Source: Lucinisca nassula (Eukaryota; Mollusca; Bivalvia; Lucinida; Lucinidae). From it: a DNA stretch of 64,000 nt. The stretch lies in the NCBI GenBank assembly GCA_963580285.1, contig OY757011.1:116927037-116991036 (forward strand), read 5' to 3'. Numbering within the stretch: the first letter of the stretch is position 1; the number at the start of each line of letters is the position of its first letter. Both the position numbers and the translations under genes were made by a program. Below are positions 25,800-37,258 of the stretch, in pieces. Below the pieces are notes generated by a model, which was not told where the DNA came from, searched no databases, and saw only the letters and a program-made list of their open reading frames with translations.

Positions 25800-26195
25800 A
25801 ATTTTGAACATGAAAAGACCTAGTGATGTTACTGAAGTAAGAAGGTTTTCTGGTATGATACAGTATATGTCAAGATTTTTACCAGATCTAGCTGAAACTT
25901 TTGAACGTATCAGAAAGTTGACTAGAAAAGATGAAGAATGGGACTGGACAACACAGTGTGAAGAAGCTTGGAAAACACTTAAAGCTCAATTAACTAAAGC
26001 GCCGATTCTGTCATATTTTGATGCAGAAAAAGAACTAGTGGTTCAGGTTGATAGTTCGAAAGATGGATTTGGAGCTATGTTGCTTCAAGGAGGAAAACCG
26101 ATTGAATTCGCTTCAAAATCACTGAAGCCAACAGAACGAAAATGGACACAGATAGAAAAAGAAGCACTCAAAGTATCGTTTAGTCTTGAAAGTTT
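25800..26195 (+). pseudogene. gypsy RNase H region
   Basis: VTEVRRFSGMIQYMSRFLPD, ILSYFDAEKELVVQVDSSKD, GFGAMLLQGGKPIEFASKSL and TERKWTQIEKEALKV are the connection and RNase H segments. A PLE 3' block begins right after FSLE. Confidence 0.85.
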
Positions 26196-26565
26196 ATTTC
26201 ATCTCTGTAGTTTTTGATTTGTATGTTCTCGGAGATGTTACACTGATGAGTTAGGAAGCCTTCATGCGGACTAAACAAAATTAGTGTATACCGCGACAGA
26301 GGTAAGGGCGATGATTATGGCCATGAAAAATCTATTTACGCCCCCAGTGGAACTCTTTCCACTGACCGTTCCAAGGCGGTTCTTCTGTGGCTGTTTATTT
26401 ATGTTGTTGTTTGTTACTGACTGTGAGTATCACTTGTGTCTTTTTTATTTTGGATGGTCATTTGGCCATTTTGTGGGAAAGTAACTGTCCTTATGGCCTT
26501 CCTTTGTTTAGGTTTCCATTATGGTCTGGTCGCTTCATGTTTGTGTTTCTTTCCCTTTGGTGTCT
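26195..26565 (+). repeat. PLE 3' block, diverged copy
   Basis: From TTTCATCTCTGTAG to CTTTGGTGTCTTTA. Its 3' end is lost: about 20 bp of inverted PLE reverse transcriptase follow, then the pogo-like element. Confidence 0.7.
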
Positions 26566-27361
26566 TTATATTTGGTTAATTTATATATGCCGCCACTCCC
26601 GGTTTTCGACGATCAAATTTTTACCGCTTATGTAGCGGATTAAAGTAAAGAATTTGTTTTACCTGAGATGCGCTAAAATATGCAGGCACACTCTTTATAC
26701 CAGTCGCAGTCAGTCGATTTTCGATCCATGCTGTTTTGTTTTGCTATCGGACTCCATATTTGATCACCTGACATGTCAAAATGGCATGACGTCACCACTC
26801 GGTTTTCGACGATGGCCAATTAGCGTCATCATTAATATGGCAAGGCAAGCGGAAAAACTAATTTTAAGTGATATTATGACAGAACAACTTCTTACCTTTG
26901 TACAGGGGGTTAACATATTTTAATTCATTGAAAATACTTTGTCTTGCACAAGTTTGTATTGAACAACAGTTGAATAAATTTCACTCAACTAAAAATCATT
27001 ACCAAAAATTAAAACAAATTAAACACTTCATTACGTTGACACATCCGTGTGATATGTATGTAATGCATTTTTCAACATAAAAAAGCTGATGTTTTTTTTT
27101 CTGATCAAAATTTGTGATATTTTTCTTATTTATACTCCAAACATAGGTTTTGGGCACTCGTTAAAACTGCCTCATTGAGGCAGTTCTAACGAGTACCCAC
27201 AACCTAAGACTTGGAGCTGAAATAAGGAAAATAATGTTTACCCTCACAAACCCAAGTTTTCTCTGTATAAATTGGGATTTAGTGGGGTCTTTATTTCAAG
27301 GACTTGTCCACGTAATGTAAATACGTTTTAATTTAATTCACGTTTCTTTGCATTTCAACAA

Positions 27362-29909
27362 TTACTGACAACATGGGCAAAGGAAAATATCATTCCTTCT
27401 TAAAAACTTCACACTTGTGCAGTACTTAAGGTGTGTCCAGTGCCCACAGTCTGAACACTGGGCCCATTTCACAAACTCTACATGATAAATGCTCCTCAGA
27501 TCATCTGGCTGCCACCTTTTGCATACACAACAGTTTTCACTTTCAGATGTTTCGTCTTCATCGGTGTCACTTTCACTTGCACTGACATGAAATGCAGATG
27601 GACCAGGCTGAGGCTCTTTTGAGTGTGATATGAAACTTATGTTTTCCTTGGTTTTCTTTGCAACATTTTGTTTGAGTTTTAGTGGAGTTTTCTTTTAAAG
27701 TCACATTCATCTTGATTTTGTTTTGTTTCATCTGATTTACCTTTAGAAATGATGTTTGGTATTTTATGTTTGATTTTGTCATTTTGCTTTTCCTTCATCT
27801 CGACATAAAACTTATCATTTGTTATGTCTTTGCCACCGTATGTGATTGTCTTTCTCTGTTTGTTTTGAATGTTAGATTGTGTAGATGGCCTTATTAATTG
27901 CTTTCCTGTTAAGAAGACACTTGCTGTTGGAACAATATTGGCTTCAACAGAATTGGGTGTAACATTAAGTTGCGTATCTTCTTGGACATCATCACTGTTC
28001 TGTTTGACGGGTTCAATTAAAATTGTACTTGGGGCTAGCTTCTCGTCAGAAATAACACTCTTGTCAAGGGGGAGGATTCCAGCCTTTTTAAAGGCGGCTA
28101 TCAAATTTGTAGAGCTCAATGCCTTGGTGCATGCTTTGCACGACAATTCACAAATGTCATAGCGTGTTATAGCTCTACCTGGATTCTGACGCATGAACAG
28201 TTGACACTCCTGGTTAAACTTTGCTTTGAGTGGTGAAAAGCATCCGATGTCTAGGGGCTGAAGAATGTGACTGCAGTGAGGTGGCAATACAAACAATATA
28301 ATGTTATTTTCCCTTGCCCAGTCTATAACAGGATTACAAACATGTGACTTGTGACCGTCATAAAGAATGAGCATTTTCTGTTGGTTGTCTCTAGGTCGCT
28401 GGGCATAGGTCAAGAAATGCTCCTCAAGATAATCTCTGAATATGGCACTATTGGACCAACCGGAGTCTGACATAACAGCTGCTGCTCCTGGGCTTTTACC
28501 TTTAAGAAGATCTTCATTAAGCTTTTTCCCTTTGAAGACAAAAAATGGTGGGATTGAGGTACCAGCAGCATTGCCACAACAAATGATTGTTGTTGTTCCT
28601 GCCCTGGGACTCACAACTGCTTGGGTCTTGCTGCCGTTCTTAGCAAGGACTCTGGTTGGTGTATGTTCTGTTGAAATACCTGTCTCATCAATATTGTATA
28701 CGAGATGGGGCTTGTCAAGCAAATTATTTTCTTTCAGAACAGTCTCTAACTCAGAATAGTAGTTGTCAATTACTGTACGGTTTGCTGACTTAGCTCTTAT
28801 CCATTCCAGTGCCCTCGGCTTGCAAAGTTTTAACGATGGCCATCGTTTCAAAAAATTTGTAACCCAGTGGTCACTAAGTAATTCAGTTGAAGAACGCTTC
28901 TTCAAATAAATGGCTAGGTCTGTCGCAACATGACGAAGATCCATTCTACTGTATCCATAACCAACTGATGACATATATGTTACATGGTCAACAAGTTCAG
29001 ATTCCTCTTGTCTTGATAAGAGAGATTCTGGTCCAGAGGCAGTGGTTGATAACGAAATACGCCCAGCTACACGGTCTTTTAATGTTGTTACTGGTACTTG
29101 GAAGTTGATAGCAGCTCGATTAACACTGAGATGTTCTTCTTTTATAGACTTGTATGCCAGTTCTAAGGATTTCAAATCATAGTTTCTGTATTTAATCTTG
29201 TATTTTGCTTGAGGAATCTGAAAAATATAGAAGATTAACTGTTTTGAATATTTGGAAATGGTGCCTAGAGTGACAGGGACTTGTTCAGAAGAACAACTTC
29301 CCAGCCAAAAAAGACTGTCAGGCCAACGTTTGGTAGACGTCGTATCACTATCGGCCCGACGTTGGTCCGCTCTTTCGTTTCATATTAACAGACATTAAAG
29401 GTATCTCCTAGTCGGCAAAGAATAACGGGTCAACGTCGGGCCAACGGCGATAAGACGTCGTATCGCTGACGGCCCGACGTTGGTCCGCTATTGCATGCTA
29501 GCTGGGCTGTAACATAGACATAAATGTTGGATGATATGTATCAAAAATGTAAAAATAAATAAGTAAAAATAAATATATAATTTTATGACTATCGGCTACC
29601 AATATCAAGTTCTAATTTAAAGAAAATTAAAAAAGAAAACTATGGTACATAGAAATCAAGAGTAATTTTGGTGGCAATTTTGTGCTTCCATACTTTTTAT
29701 TTTTGGGCAGGGATTCCCCATATACGTACAATGATCGATTCCGAGGTGTTCCAAATGAGTGCTTTTTACAGAACGGCATCGTCTGAAGGTTATTGTAACT
29801 GATTTTTAAATGGACTTGTATGTATTTTTTGGTAGAATCTAATTACTTAAGCAATTAGGTAATTAAAAAGTGAGATAAATATAATAATACTTACAGGTTT
29901 GAAGCGCAT
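27362..29909 (-). CDS. Pogo-like DDE transposase, two exons, one frameshift
   Basis: Cuts and pastes the surrounding element. A short exon 1 (29895-29909, MRFKP) ends at GTAAGT; exon 2 begins at 29217 after TATTTTTCAG with IPQAKYKIKYRNYDLKSLEL, in phase 0. An N-terminal psq-type helix-turn-helix is followed by a CENP-B-like DNA-binding region and a DDE_1 core with NIDETG, LILYDGHKSH and QPLDIGCF; Asp2 and Asp3 are 36 residues apart (DD35D), so the catalytic triad is intact. The frame closes at 27679, but a one-base shift in the A-rich tract near 27690-27699 reopens it and adds about 105 codons to a stop at 27362. That tail is acidic, then holds a Cys/His-rich PHD-like finger (CCVCKRW, KWAQCSDCGHW, FLCPCCQ). 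The shift may be a real mutation or a sequencing error. Confidence 0.85.
29298..29511. repeat. Small repeat nested in the transposase intron
   Basis: It begins CCCAGCC and ends GCTGGG, and holds internal degenerate copies of GGCCCGACGTTGGTCCGC in tandem. It lies within the intron of the pogo-like transposase (29218-29894), so it would not interrupt the spliced product. Confidence 0.55.
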
Positions 29910-30053
29910 TTTGGATTTTTCTTAAGGATTGACAGATGGAATTTCCGGAAGTTTATATTTGACAGATTGTGACGTCAAAATTCACGCGAAAATCTCGCGA
30001 CCGCTTATATCGTCGAAAACCGAGTGTAGTCGAAAACCGGGTGGACGACCATA

Positions 30054-31365
30054 CTAAGTCACCATAAAATTCGGGTTCCGATAGACCTTGTTGCAGAAGG
30101 GATTTAAGTCCAATATTGAATTTAGAAATTAAATCAGAATGGCATCTATAAAATTTTGAAAATGCTTTGCGTAGTTTATGGTACCGATAACCCTGATTAA
30201 GAAGTTTAGCCGTTAATAATTTATTACGAGTGTTGAAGTCAGATGCATGACTACACACTCTAGCAAATCGAATTAATTGCGAAATATAAACGCCATAGGA
30301 TTGCGCACGAGGAACATCACCATCCAAAAAAGGAAAATTTACAATCTCAAAATCAAAGTCATCTCGTTTATCATAAATTTTGCACGAAACAAACCCATCT
30401 ACAATAGATAGATGTAAATCCAAAACGGGGCCTCGGTATCAGAAGAATTTGCTTTATTTAACTGAAGTTCTGGGAGGGGGGGGGGGGGGTACATCTGACT
30501 GATCAAACCATCGAAATAGGTATTATCAATATTTTAAATCATCTAAATATCTAGAAGTGGAGCTAAAAGCTTCAATAATTTCAGATTGGTTATCAATGGA
30601 AAGCGACAACATGAAGTCTCTTTCATAACAATACAAGAACATATCAGCCACAAGAGTTGCACAATTCGTACCCATCGGAATACCCTCTAAATAACTTAGT
30701 ACCGAATCTAATATAAATATTGTCAAGTAGAAAGGTGAGGGCATCACACACTTTCTGCAATGACGAAAGTGTATAATTTCGATGCTCTTTAGAAGTGAAA
30801 AATGCATTTCTGACATTACATGCAAGAAAGAGAGAATCTTCTCTGTGAAAAGCCCATTCAATTAAACCATTAAGCTTTTCTTTTATAAGATTATGAGGAA
30901 GTGTAGTGTAAAGAGTGGAGAAATCGTGAGTAGACAGACTTGAAGCACGAAAACGTCTGGATTTCAATTTATTTAAAACCTCATTCGAATTTTTTATAGA
31001 CCAAAACAGATTTCTTCCTGATCTTTCAAACACTTTATCACAATATTTAATCACATGCGTTTAAAAGCGGTAAGACAGGAAGTTAATAATTTAGAAAGTT
31101 CAGTGGTAGTGCAAGAGCTAGAATTTGCAATAAACCGTGCTTTGTAAGGTCTTTTATGAAGTTTTGGTAACCAGTATAGCGTAAAAAGCTTGTCTTGGCC
31201 TTCGGTAACGCACACAGCAAACTTGGTGGCTGAATGACAAATTTGTTCATCTACTATAGCCCTCTCTTCAGCTAAAGGCTGAAGTTCATAGTCCTTAGTA
31301 CCACCAATATCCTGCTTAAGCGTGTTACCATAGTGGAGCCGTCACACAACGACGACGTTGTTAGC
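30054..31365 (-). pseudogene. Penelope-like reverse transcriptase, minus strand, interrupted by pogo element
   Basis: Reading leftward from 31365: QLKPLAEE-like region, TLYWLPKLHKRPYKARFIA, THDFSTLYTTLPHNLIKEKL, GIPMGTNCATLVADMFLYCY, catalytic SRYLDDL, then DKRDDFDFEIVNFPFLDGDV and YGVYISQLIRFARVCSHASD, ending SEPEFYGDL at the pogo insertion. The GTNCA...YxDD layout is that of Penelope-like elements. No GIY-YIG endonuclease was seen. A G-run at 30474-30489 and several shifts break it. Confidence 0.7.
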
Positions 31366-31994
31366 GGCCTTGGCTATCAGAGGTTAAAATAGAAATACAG
31401 GAGACCCTCTTTCAAACGAGTTGAAACGGTTCTGCTCAAATGAACAAGACGCCAGCCATAGCTAAAAATAGAAATACCTTTAAATGGGCCCCGTCAAGCG
31501 ATTTTGGTACTTATCGCCTATGCGAGCAGCGAAGGTTCAGGCGAGCCTGCGCATCCGCGCAGTCTCGCCAGAACCTTCGCTGCTCGCTCATACAAGCAGT
31601 GAATCAAGAGGAACCTTTAGACAGAAAGCCATAGCCCTGGCCCCTCTGAATGGCTGGGCATGCGCCGTTAAAATTTGTCATGACGGAATGCTCGAAGACA
31701 CAAATTCGCTTGGCGGGGCTCAAATGATAACTCCTATTTCCTTGGTTCAATTCTTTTTTCAAACTTAATGGGAAGGTTGCCTAAGTGACCTTCTGCCAAA
31801 ATGATTACGTTTAATGGAGAAAACGCCTGGCAGACATAAACGTAGAAAAAATCTTTATTTAAATGGCCACCTATCCTAAACTCTTAAGGCGATTTCATTC
31901 AATCTTTACAAGACTGTTGCCCAGATGACTGTCTATCTATGTCAGCTGTTATGCTCTATGGAATAAAATGGTTGTCAGTTATCAATATGACTTT
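31366..31994. other. Unassigned sequence around the GC-rich hairpin
   Basis: Apart from the 31522-31587 hairpin nothing is recognised; it may be one MITE of a few hundred bp. Confidence 0.4.
31522..31587. repeat. 17 bp perfect GC-rich hairpin
   Basis: GCGAGCAGCGAAGGTTC at 31522-31538 and its exact inverse at 31571-31587, with an inner GGCGAG/CTCGCC pair. Confidence 0.8.
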
Positions 31995-32128
31995 CAGAAG
32001 CTGTATGCCATCTTGCAATCAGGTGAGCGATTCAGGGCCATCTCCACGGATTATAATGTTTGTCAGTTGTCCCCTTGACTTTCAGAAGCTCTCTTTAAAC
32101 CAGGCGAGCGATTCATGGCCATCTTGAC
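31995..32128 (+). repeat. Fragment of the array-element right end
   Basis: Two imperfect copies of an AGGTGAGCGATTCAGGGCCA-type end and a CTTGACCCTCTTG terminus are present. Confidence 0.45.
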
Positions 32129-32139
32129 CCTCTTGTTAA

Positions 32140-32460
32140 GTAATGTAAGTTGGTGTCTGATGCCCTGTCTCGGGCCCACCGAAGTCCAACTGTTGGTTTT
32201 CTTTTTCTACAGTATTTCATGTTTTTCATGCTGCCGTGTCCTAATCGATGTTGCATCTCTGTACTCGTTTCGTTACGGTGTTCTCGGAAATAGTGCACTG
32301 GTGAGTTAGAAATCCTTCATGTGGAATGAAAAAAAGTATTTGTCAAAACCACGACAGACCCGGCGAAGGGCGAGGATTGTGGCCATTTAAAAAAATCAAT
32401 CAAAGCCACCCCTCCCCCAGTAAAAATAAACTTTACTGACCGTTCCGGAGTCCCATTATG
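32140..32460 (+). repeat. PLE 3' block, old copy
   Basis: GTTGGTGTCTGATGCCCTG and GTGCACTGGTGAGTTAGAAA match the 5' part of the block at low identity. Confidence 0.5.
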
Positions 32461-32596
32461 CTGTAAACTTTCTCTGTGACCCGATCTGTGTGATCATTCC
32501 ATGAGTGTGACGACTGAATGTCCACAAACAGTTATTTGTTTATTTGTTTTGGAGCTTAACGACCCAGACAATACTACTTAGGACGAGCCGAGCAGT

Positions 32597-33160
32597 TTAC
32601 CAAGCCAGGCTTATACATAAGCGGTCAAAACTTACAGCTGCCGTTGTTGAATCTGCGGTTAGATCCGGGTATTTAATAGCGCTGTCTAGAATCTCCAGAG
32701 TGTGGCCCTTGAGCCTGTAGGGGTGCTTCATAGGGGAACGAGCTCTTGTCACTGTCAAGATGTTGCATTTCTGCAGATTTATCTCCATTTCCCATTTACT
32801 TTCCCATTCAACAAGGATATGGGGTACATCTTGTAATGCCGCACAGTCCTTCTTTTCTAGCAGATCATTAATATAGAGGAGAAAAAGCAACGGTCCTAAC
32901 ACAGGCCCTTTAGGCACTCTGCTTATTATGGGGACGCTGTCTGATGTTGAGCCTCCAACAACAACACTTTGTGTACGACCTGTCAGAAAGGCTGCGATCC
33001 AGCTATGTAGGTTACCCCTGATGCCAAAATGGTTAAGCGTCTTGAGAAGCCACTGGAGGCGGACTCAGGCGAAGCCATTGTAAAGTCAAGGACGACTATC
33101 ATTGTCAAGTAATTCAGCCAGTTCGTGGACTAAATGTAGAGCTGAAATCGCTGCTGCCTT
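32597..33160 (-). pseudogene. LINE reverse transcriptase fragment, minus strand
   Basis: WLLKTLNHFGIRGNLHSWIA, RTQSVVVGGSTSDSVPIISR, GPVLGPLLFLLYIND and KCNILTVTRARSPMKHPYRL are readable. The catalytic FADD segment is deleted (LEKKDCAAL follows directly). Confidence 0.75.
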
Positions 33161-33274
33161 GAATGAATTTTGGTAATCGATGGTGTAAACGAGAGTATAA
33201 AGCTCTTAAGGAATGGAAACTTAACATTCTGAAATTAGTGAACGAACGCATTTCTTTTTATTCGCAAAATGCGT

Positions 33275-33547
33275 CAGCCTCGATAGCGCAGTGGTTAGCG
33301 CGTTCGACTCATGATCGAGAGGTTGTGCGTTCGAATCCGCCATCGGTATCGAGGTGTGTCCTTTGGCAAGACACGTAATGACACTGCCCCACTCCACCCA
33401 GGTGTAAATGGGTAGCAGTGGTGTAAAAGCCACTGCCTCTCTCTCGCGCGCGCGTGAAAACACCCGGAATGAGTGTTCGAGAGCGATTCAATAAGCTTAC
33501 AGCTTTCATCGCAATCGAACTAAAATAAATTAGTATAAACTTAGTAT
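33275..33547 (+). mobile_element. tRNA-Met-like SINE with 9 bp duplication
   Basis: AAAATGCGT flanks both sides (33266-33274 and 33548-33556). The head reads TAGCGCAGTGGTTAGCGCG (A box), an anticodon arm with CAT, and GTTCGAATCC (B box), close to elongator tRNA-Met. The body has GC-repeat and Ser-tRNA-unrelated sequence. It is not a functional tRNA: the acceptor stem is not kept. Confidence 0.78.
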
Positions 33548-33550
33548 AAA

Positions 33551-33788
33551 ATGCGTTTATTTTTGTTTTGGTTTGTCTTTGGGTGTTTATGTCGCTTCTG
33601 TTATTTTATTTTGGATAGCCTATTGGCCATTTTGAGGCAAAGTAACTGTCCTTTAGGCTTCCCGTTGTTTGTGTTTCCATTAGGGTCTGTTGTTTCATGT
33701 TTGTGTGTCTTTCCCTTTGGTGTCTTTGATGGGAGCTGTGGGTTGATTGTATCGATTCATGATCAATGTCTCCACTTCTATTTATTAC
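33551..33788 (+). repeat. PLE 3' block in PLE copy 1
   Basis: Variant subfamily ending TCAATGTCTCCACTTCTATT. Reverse transcriptase sequence lies on both sides. Confidence 0.6.
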
Positions 33789-34329
33789 CTCCTTAACCTA
33801 AGACGTCTTTACGTCACCTTAAACTAGGTATTCAAGAATTTCATAGGAAGTTTGTTTTGGCTCCAGCTGATAAGGCCGCTAACAACGTGGTCGTTGTTTG
33901 ACGGCTTCTCTATGTTAACACTCTTCAGCAAGAACTTGGTGGTACTAAGGCCTATGAACTTCAGCCTTAGCTGTAGAGAGGGCTTTAGTTGATGGCCACA
34001 TTTGTCATTCAGCCACCAAGTTTGCTGTCTATGTTACAGAAGACCAAGACAAGCTTCCTACGTTATATTGGTTACCTAAACTCCATAAAAGACCATACAA
34101 AGCACTGTTTATTGCAAATTCAAGCTCTTGTACCACCACTGAAATCTCCAAATTATTAACTTCATGTTTTACTGCCATAAAAACATGTGATAAAATATTG
34201 CGACAAAGTCTTGGAAAGATCAGGTAGAAATCTGTTTAGGTCTAGGATAAGGAATATAATTCTAGGATAAGGAATTCTAGGATAAGGAATATAATTTCTA
34301 AAGGATCGAAATATCGGTTTCCTTCTAAA

Positions 34330-34977
34330 ATTGATTTCAGTAAATGTAGAGATCAAATCGCTGCTGCCTTGAATGAATTCGGTAATCGATGGTGTAAGCG
34401 AGAGTATGATGAACATAAAGCCCTTAAGGACTGGAAACATAACATTTTAAAACTAGTGAATGAACGCATTTCTTTCTACTCTCAAAATACTAACTTATTA
34501 CGTCCTAAGCCTAAGACGTCTTTACGTCATCTTAAACTAGGTATTCAAGAATTTCGTAAGAAGTTTGTTTTGGCCCCTGCAGACAAGGCCGCTAACAACG
34601 TCGTCGTTGTGTGACGGCCCCACTATGTTAACACTCTTAAGCAGGAGCTTGGTTGTACTAAGGCCTATGAACTTCAGCCTTTAGCCGAAGAGAGAGCTAT
34701 AGTAGATGAACATATTTGTCATTCAGCCACCAAGTTTGCTGTGTGTGTTACCGATGGCCAAGACAAGCCTCCTACGCTATACTGGTTACCAAAACTTCAT
34801 AAAAGACCTTACAAAGCACGGTTTATTGCACATTCTAGCTCTTGCATTACCACTGAACTTTCTAAATTATTAACTTCCTGTCTTACTGCTATTAAAACGC
34901 ATGTGATTAAATATTGTGATAAAGTCTTTGAAAGATCAGGAAGAAATCTGTTTTGGTCTATAAAAAAATCGAATGAG
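34330..34977 (+). pseudogene. Penelope-like reverse transcriptase, plus strand, copy 2
   Basis: Nearly open from AALNEFGNRWCKREYDEHKA through APADKAANNVVVV and, after one stop, KPPTLYWLPKLHKRPYKARF to RSGRNLFWSIKKSNE. It ends abruptly where a PLE 3' block starts. Confidence 0.7.
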
Positions 34978-35480
34978 GGCTCATCGGAGTCTAACTGTTG
35001 GTTTTCTTTTGCTCCAGCATTTCAGTGGTTTCTTGCTGTCGAGTCCTCACCGTTGTCTCACCTCTGTGGTTCTTTGATTTTTGTGTTCACGGAGATGTTG
35101 CACTGGTGAGTTAGGAGGCCTTCATGCGGACTGAACAAATTATTTGTCTAAATCGCGACGGAAGTAAGGGCGAGGATTGTGGCCACGTAAAATCGATTTA
35201 AGCCCCCAGTGGAAATCTTCCACTGACCGTTCCAAGGCGGCTCTTCTGTGGCGATTTATTTATGTTGTTGTTTGTTACTTACTGTGTGTATCACTTGTGT
35301 CTTTTGGTTTTGGATGGCCATATGGCCATTTTGTGGGAAAGTAACTGTCCTTATGGCCTTCCTTTGTTTAGTTTTCCATTATGGTCTGGTCGCTTAATGT
35401 TTGTATTTCTTTCCCTTTGGTGTCTTTTATGGGTGGAGTAAGTTAATTGTATCAATTCCTGATCTTTGTTTTACTTCTAC
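34978..35480 (+). repeat. PLE 3' block, long copy
   Basis: About 503 bp from GCTCATCGGAGTCTAAC to TTTTACTTCTACTTTT. It contains GGATGGCCATATGGCCATTT, an internal palindrome. Reading resumes directly into a 5'-truncated PLE reverse transcriptase. My view that this block is the 3' end of the element rests on 35880-35945 and 36655-36735, where reverse transcriptase tails run into it. Confidence 0.75.
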
Positions 35481-35920
35481 TTTTCAACACTCGTAATAAA
35501 TTATTAACGGCTAAACTCCTTAATCAGGGTTATCGGTACCATAAACTACGCAAAGCCTTTTCAAAATTTTATAGACGCCATTCTGATTTAATTTCAAAAT
35601 TCAATATTGGACTTAAATCTCTTCTGCAACAAGGTCTATCGGAACCCGAATTTTATGGTGACTTAGTATATAAATTCAGAAACATATATAACCGCAATGA
35701 CTTCAGCACCCAATTTCGTAAAATCGTTCTTCGATATAAAAGATTGGGTACAGCATGGATATTATACGACAGACTGCATGCATGGTAGTTAACCCAATCA
35801 CGGTTGGCAACTTTGCTTCCCTCTTTAATTGCATGCCGGTGGGTCAGGACTCAGATTCTATGACGGCTCCAACGTAAAGGCTTATTGAGAATTAGAGAGA
35901 TATTGTTGGTTGGTGCCTGA
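35481..35920 (+). pseudogene. 5'-truncated Penelope-like copy 3 (reverse transcriptase tail)
   Basis: NTRNKLLTAKLLNQGYRYHK and SEPEFYGDLVYKFRNIYNRN are readable, followed by a stop after DRLHAW and a decayed terminal region, then AGGCTTATTGAGAATTAGAG and the next 3' block. Confidence 0.7.
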
Positions 35921-36444
35921 TGCTCTGTCTCTGGTTGGGCTCATCGGAGTCTAACTATTGGTTTTCTTTTGCTCCAGCATTTCAGTGGTTTCTTGCTGTC
36001 GAGTCCTCACCGTTGTCTCACCTCTGTGGTTCTTTGATTTTTGTGTTCACGGAGATGTTGCACTGATGAGTTAGGAGGCCTTCATGCGGACTGAACAAAT
36101 TATTTGTCTAAATCGCGACGGAAGTAAGGGCGAGGATTGTGGCCACGTAAAATTGATTTAAGCCCCCCAGTGTAAATCTTCCACTGACCGTTCTAAGGCG
36201 GCTCTTCTGTGGCGATTTATTTATGTTGTTGTTTGTTACTTACTGTGTGCATCACTTGTGTCTTTTAATTTTGGATGGCCATATGGCCATTTTGTGGGAA
36301 AGTAACTGTCCTTATGGCCTTCCTTTGGTTAGGTTTCCATTATGGTCTGGTCGCTTAATATTTGTATTTCTTTCCCTTTGGTGTCTTTTATGGGTGGAGT
36401 AAGTTAATTGTATCAATTCCTGATCTTTGTTTTACTTCTACTTA
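35921..36444 (+). repeat. PLE 3' block following copy 3
   Basis: It starts GTTGGTGCCTGATGCTCTG, continues into GGGCTCATCGGAGTC and ends TTTTACTTCTACTTAG, joined directly to copy 4. Confidence 0.75.
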
Positions 36445-36734
36445 GTATATAAATTCAGAAAAATATATAACCGCAATGACTTCAGCACCCAATTTCGTAA
36501 AATCATTCTTCGATATAAAAAGATTGGGTACAACATAAATATTATACGACAGACTGCATGCATTGTAGTTAACCCAATCACGGTTGACAACTTTGCTTCC
36601 CTCTTTTTATTTGCACGCCGGTGGGTCAGGCCTCAGATTCTATGACGGATCCAACATAAAGGCTTATTGAGAATTAGAGAGATCTAATTCAAGGTTAGGT
36701 TAGTTGGTGCCCGGTGCTCTGTCTCTGGTCGGGC
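36445..36734 (+). pseudogene. 5'-truncated Penelope-like copy 4
   Basis: Only the last part of the reverse transcriptase (VYKFRKIYNRNDFSTQFRKI) and the start of the 3' region remain. With copies 2 and 3 it forms a head-to-tail series of progressively 5'-truncated units. Confidence 0.65.
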
Positions 36735-37258
36735 CCATTGGAAAGTAGAAGTAAAACAAAGATCAGGAATTGATACAATTAACTTACTCCACCCATAAAA
36801 GACACCAAAGGGAAAGAAATACAAACATTAAGCGACCAGACCATAATGGAAACCTAAACAAAGGAAGGCCATAAGGACAGTTACTTTCCCACAAAATGGC
36901 CATATGGCCATCCAAAACCAAAAGACACAAGTGATACACACAGTAAGTAACAAACAACAACATAAATAAATCGCCACAGAAGAGCCGCCTTGGAACGGTC
37001 AGTGGAAGATTTCCACTGGGGGGCTTAAATCGATTTTACGTGGCCACAATCCTCGCCCTTACTTCCGTCGCGATTTAGACAAATAATTTGTTCAGTCCTC
37101 ATGAAGGCCTCCTAACTCATCAGTGCAACATCTCCGTGAACACAAAAATCAAAGAACCATAGAGGTGAGACAACGGTGAGGACTCGACAGCAAGAAACCA
37201 CTGAAATGCTGGAGCAAAAGAAAACCAACAGTTAGACTCCGATGAGCCCGACCAGAGA
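36735..37258 (-). repeat. PLE 3' block, inverted copy
   Basis: Reverse complement of the block, abutting a plus-strand block at 37259 so the two form a large inverted repeat. Confidence 0.75.

Larger units (their letters stand above)
23160..26220 (+). mobile_element. Decayed Ty3/gypsy LTR retrotransposon with nested insertions
   Basis: A primer-binding-site-like TGGTGGCAGCGGTGG at about 23347 follows a probable LTR remnant. Downstream are gag, a zinc knuckle, protease, reverse transcriptase and RNase H segments in the usual order. Stops and shifts occur throughout. Two foreign pieces are inserted: PLE 3' block (25109-25345) and a SINE (25635-25799); the RNase H end is cut by another PLE 3' block at about 26195. 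No integrase was found. Confidence 0.85.
26588..30051 (-). mobile_element. Pogo-like (Tc1/mariner superfamily) DNA transposon, nearly complete
   Basis: The 3,464 bp element is flanked by TA on both sides (26586-26587 and 30052-30053). Its ends form an inverted repeat of about 25 bp that shares CCCGGTTTTCGAC. CGGTTTTCGAC occurs four times, near the ends (from 26600 and 26800, and inverted within 30009-30040), as expected for subterminal transposase sites. It carries a spliced transposase on the minus strand. Removing it with one TA restores a Penelope-like reverse transcriptase sequence across the junction. A foldback MITE (27128-27236) and another repeat (29298-29511) are nested inside. Confidence 0.88.
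33160..34240 (+). pseudogene. Penelope-like reverse transcriptase, plus strand, copy 1
   Basis: LNEFGNRWCKREY begins the fragment at 33160, interrupted by a SINE and a PLE 3' block, and resumes at about 33790 with a TSLRHLKLGIQEF-like region, LAPADKAANNVVVV, LPTLYWLPKLHKRPYKALFI and TEISKLLTSCFTAI. Stops and shifts are present. It stops at a short GGATAAGGAAT tandem repeat near 34255-34290. Confidence 0.65.

Noticed and set aside
33283..33356. Possible functional tRNA-Met gene
   Set aside because: The A and B boxes are good, but the acceptor arms do not pair and it is the head of a SINE with a 9 bp duplication.
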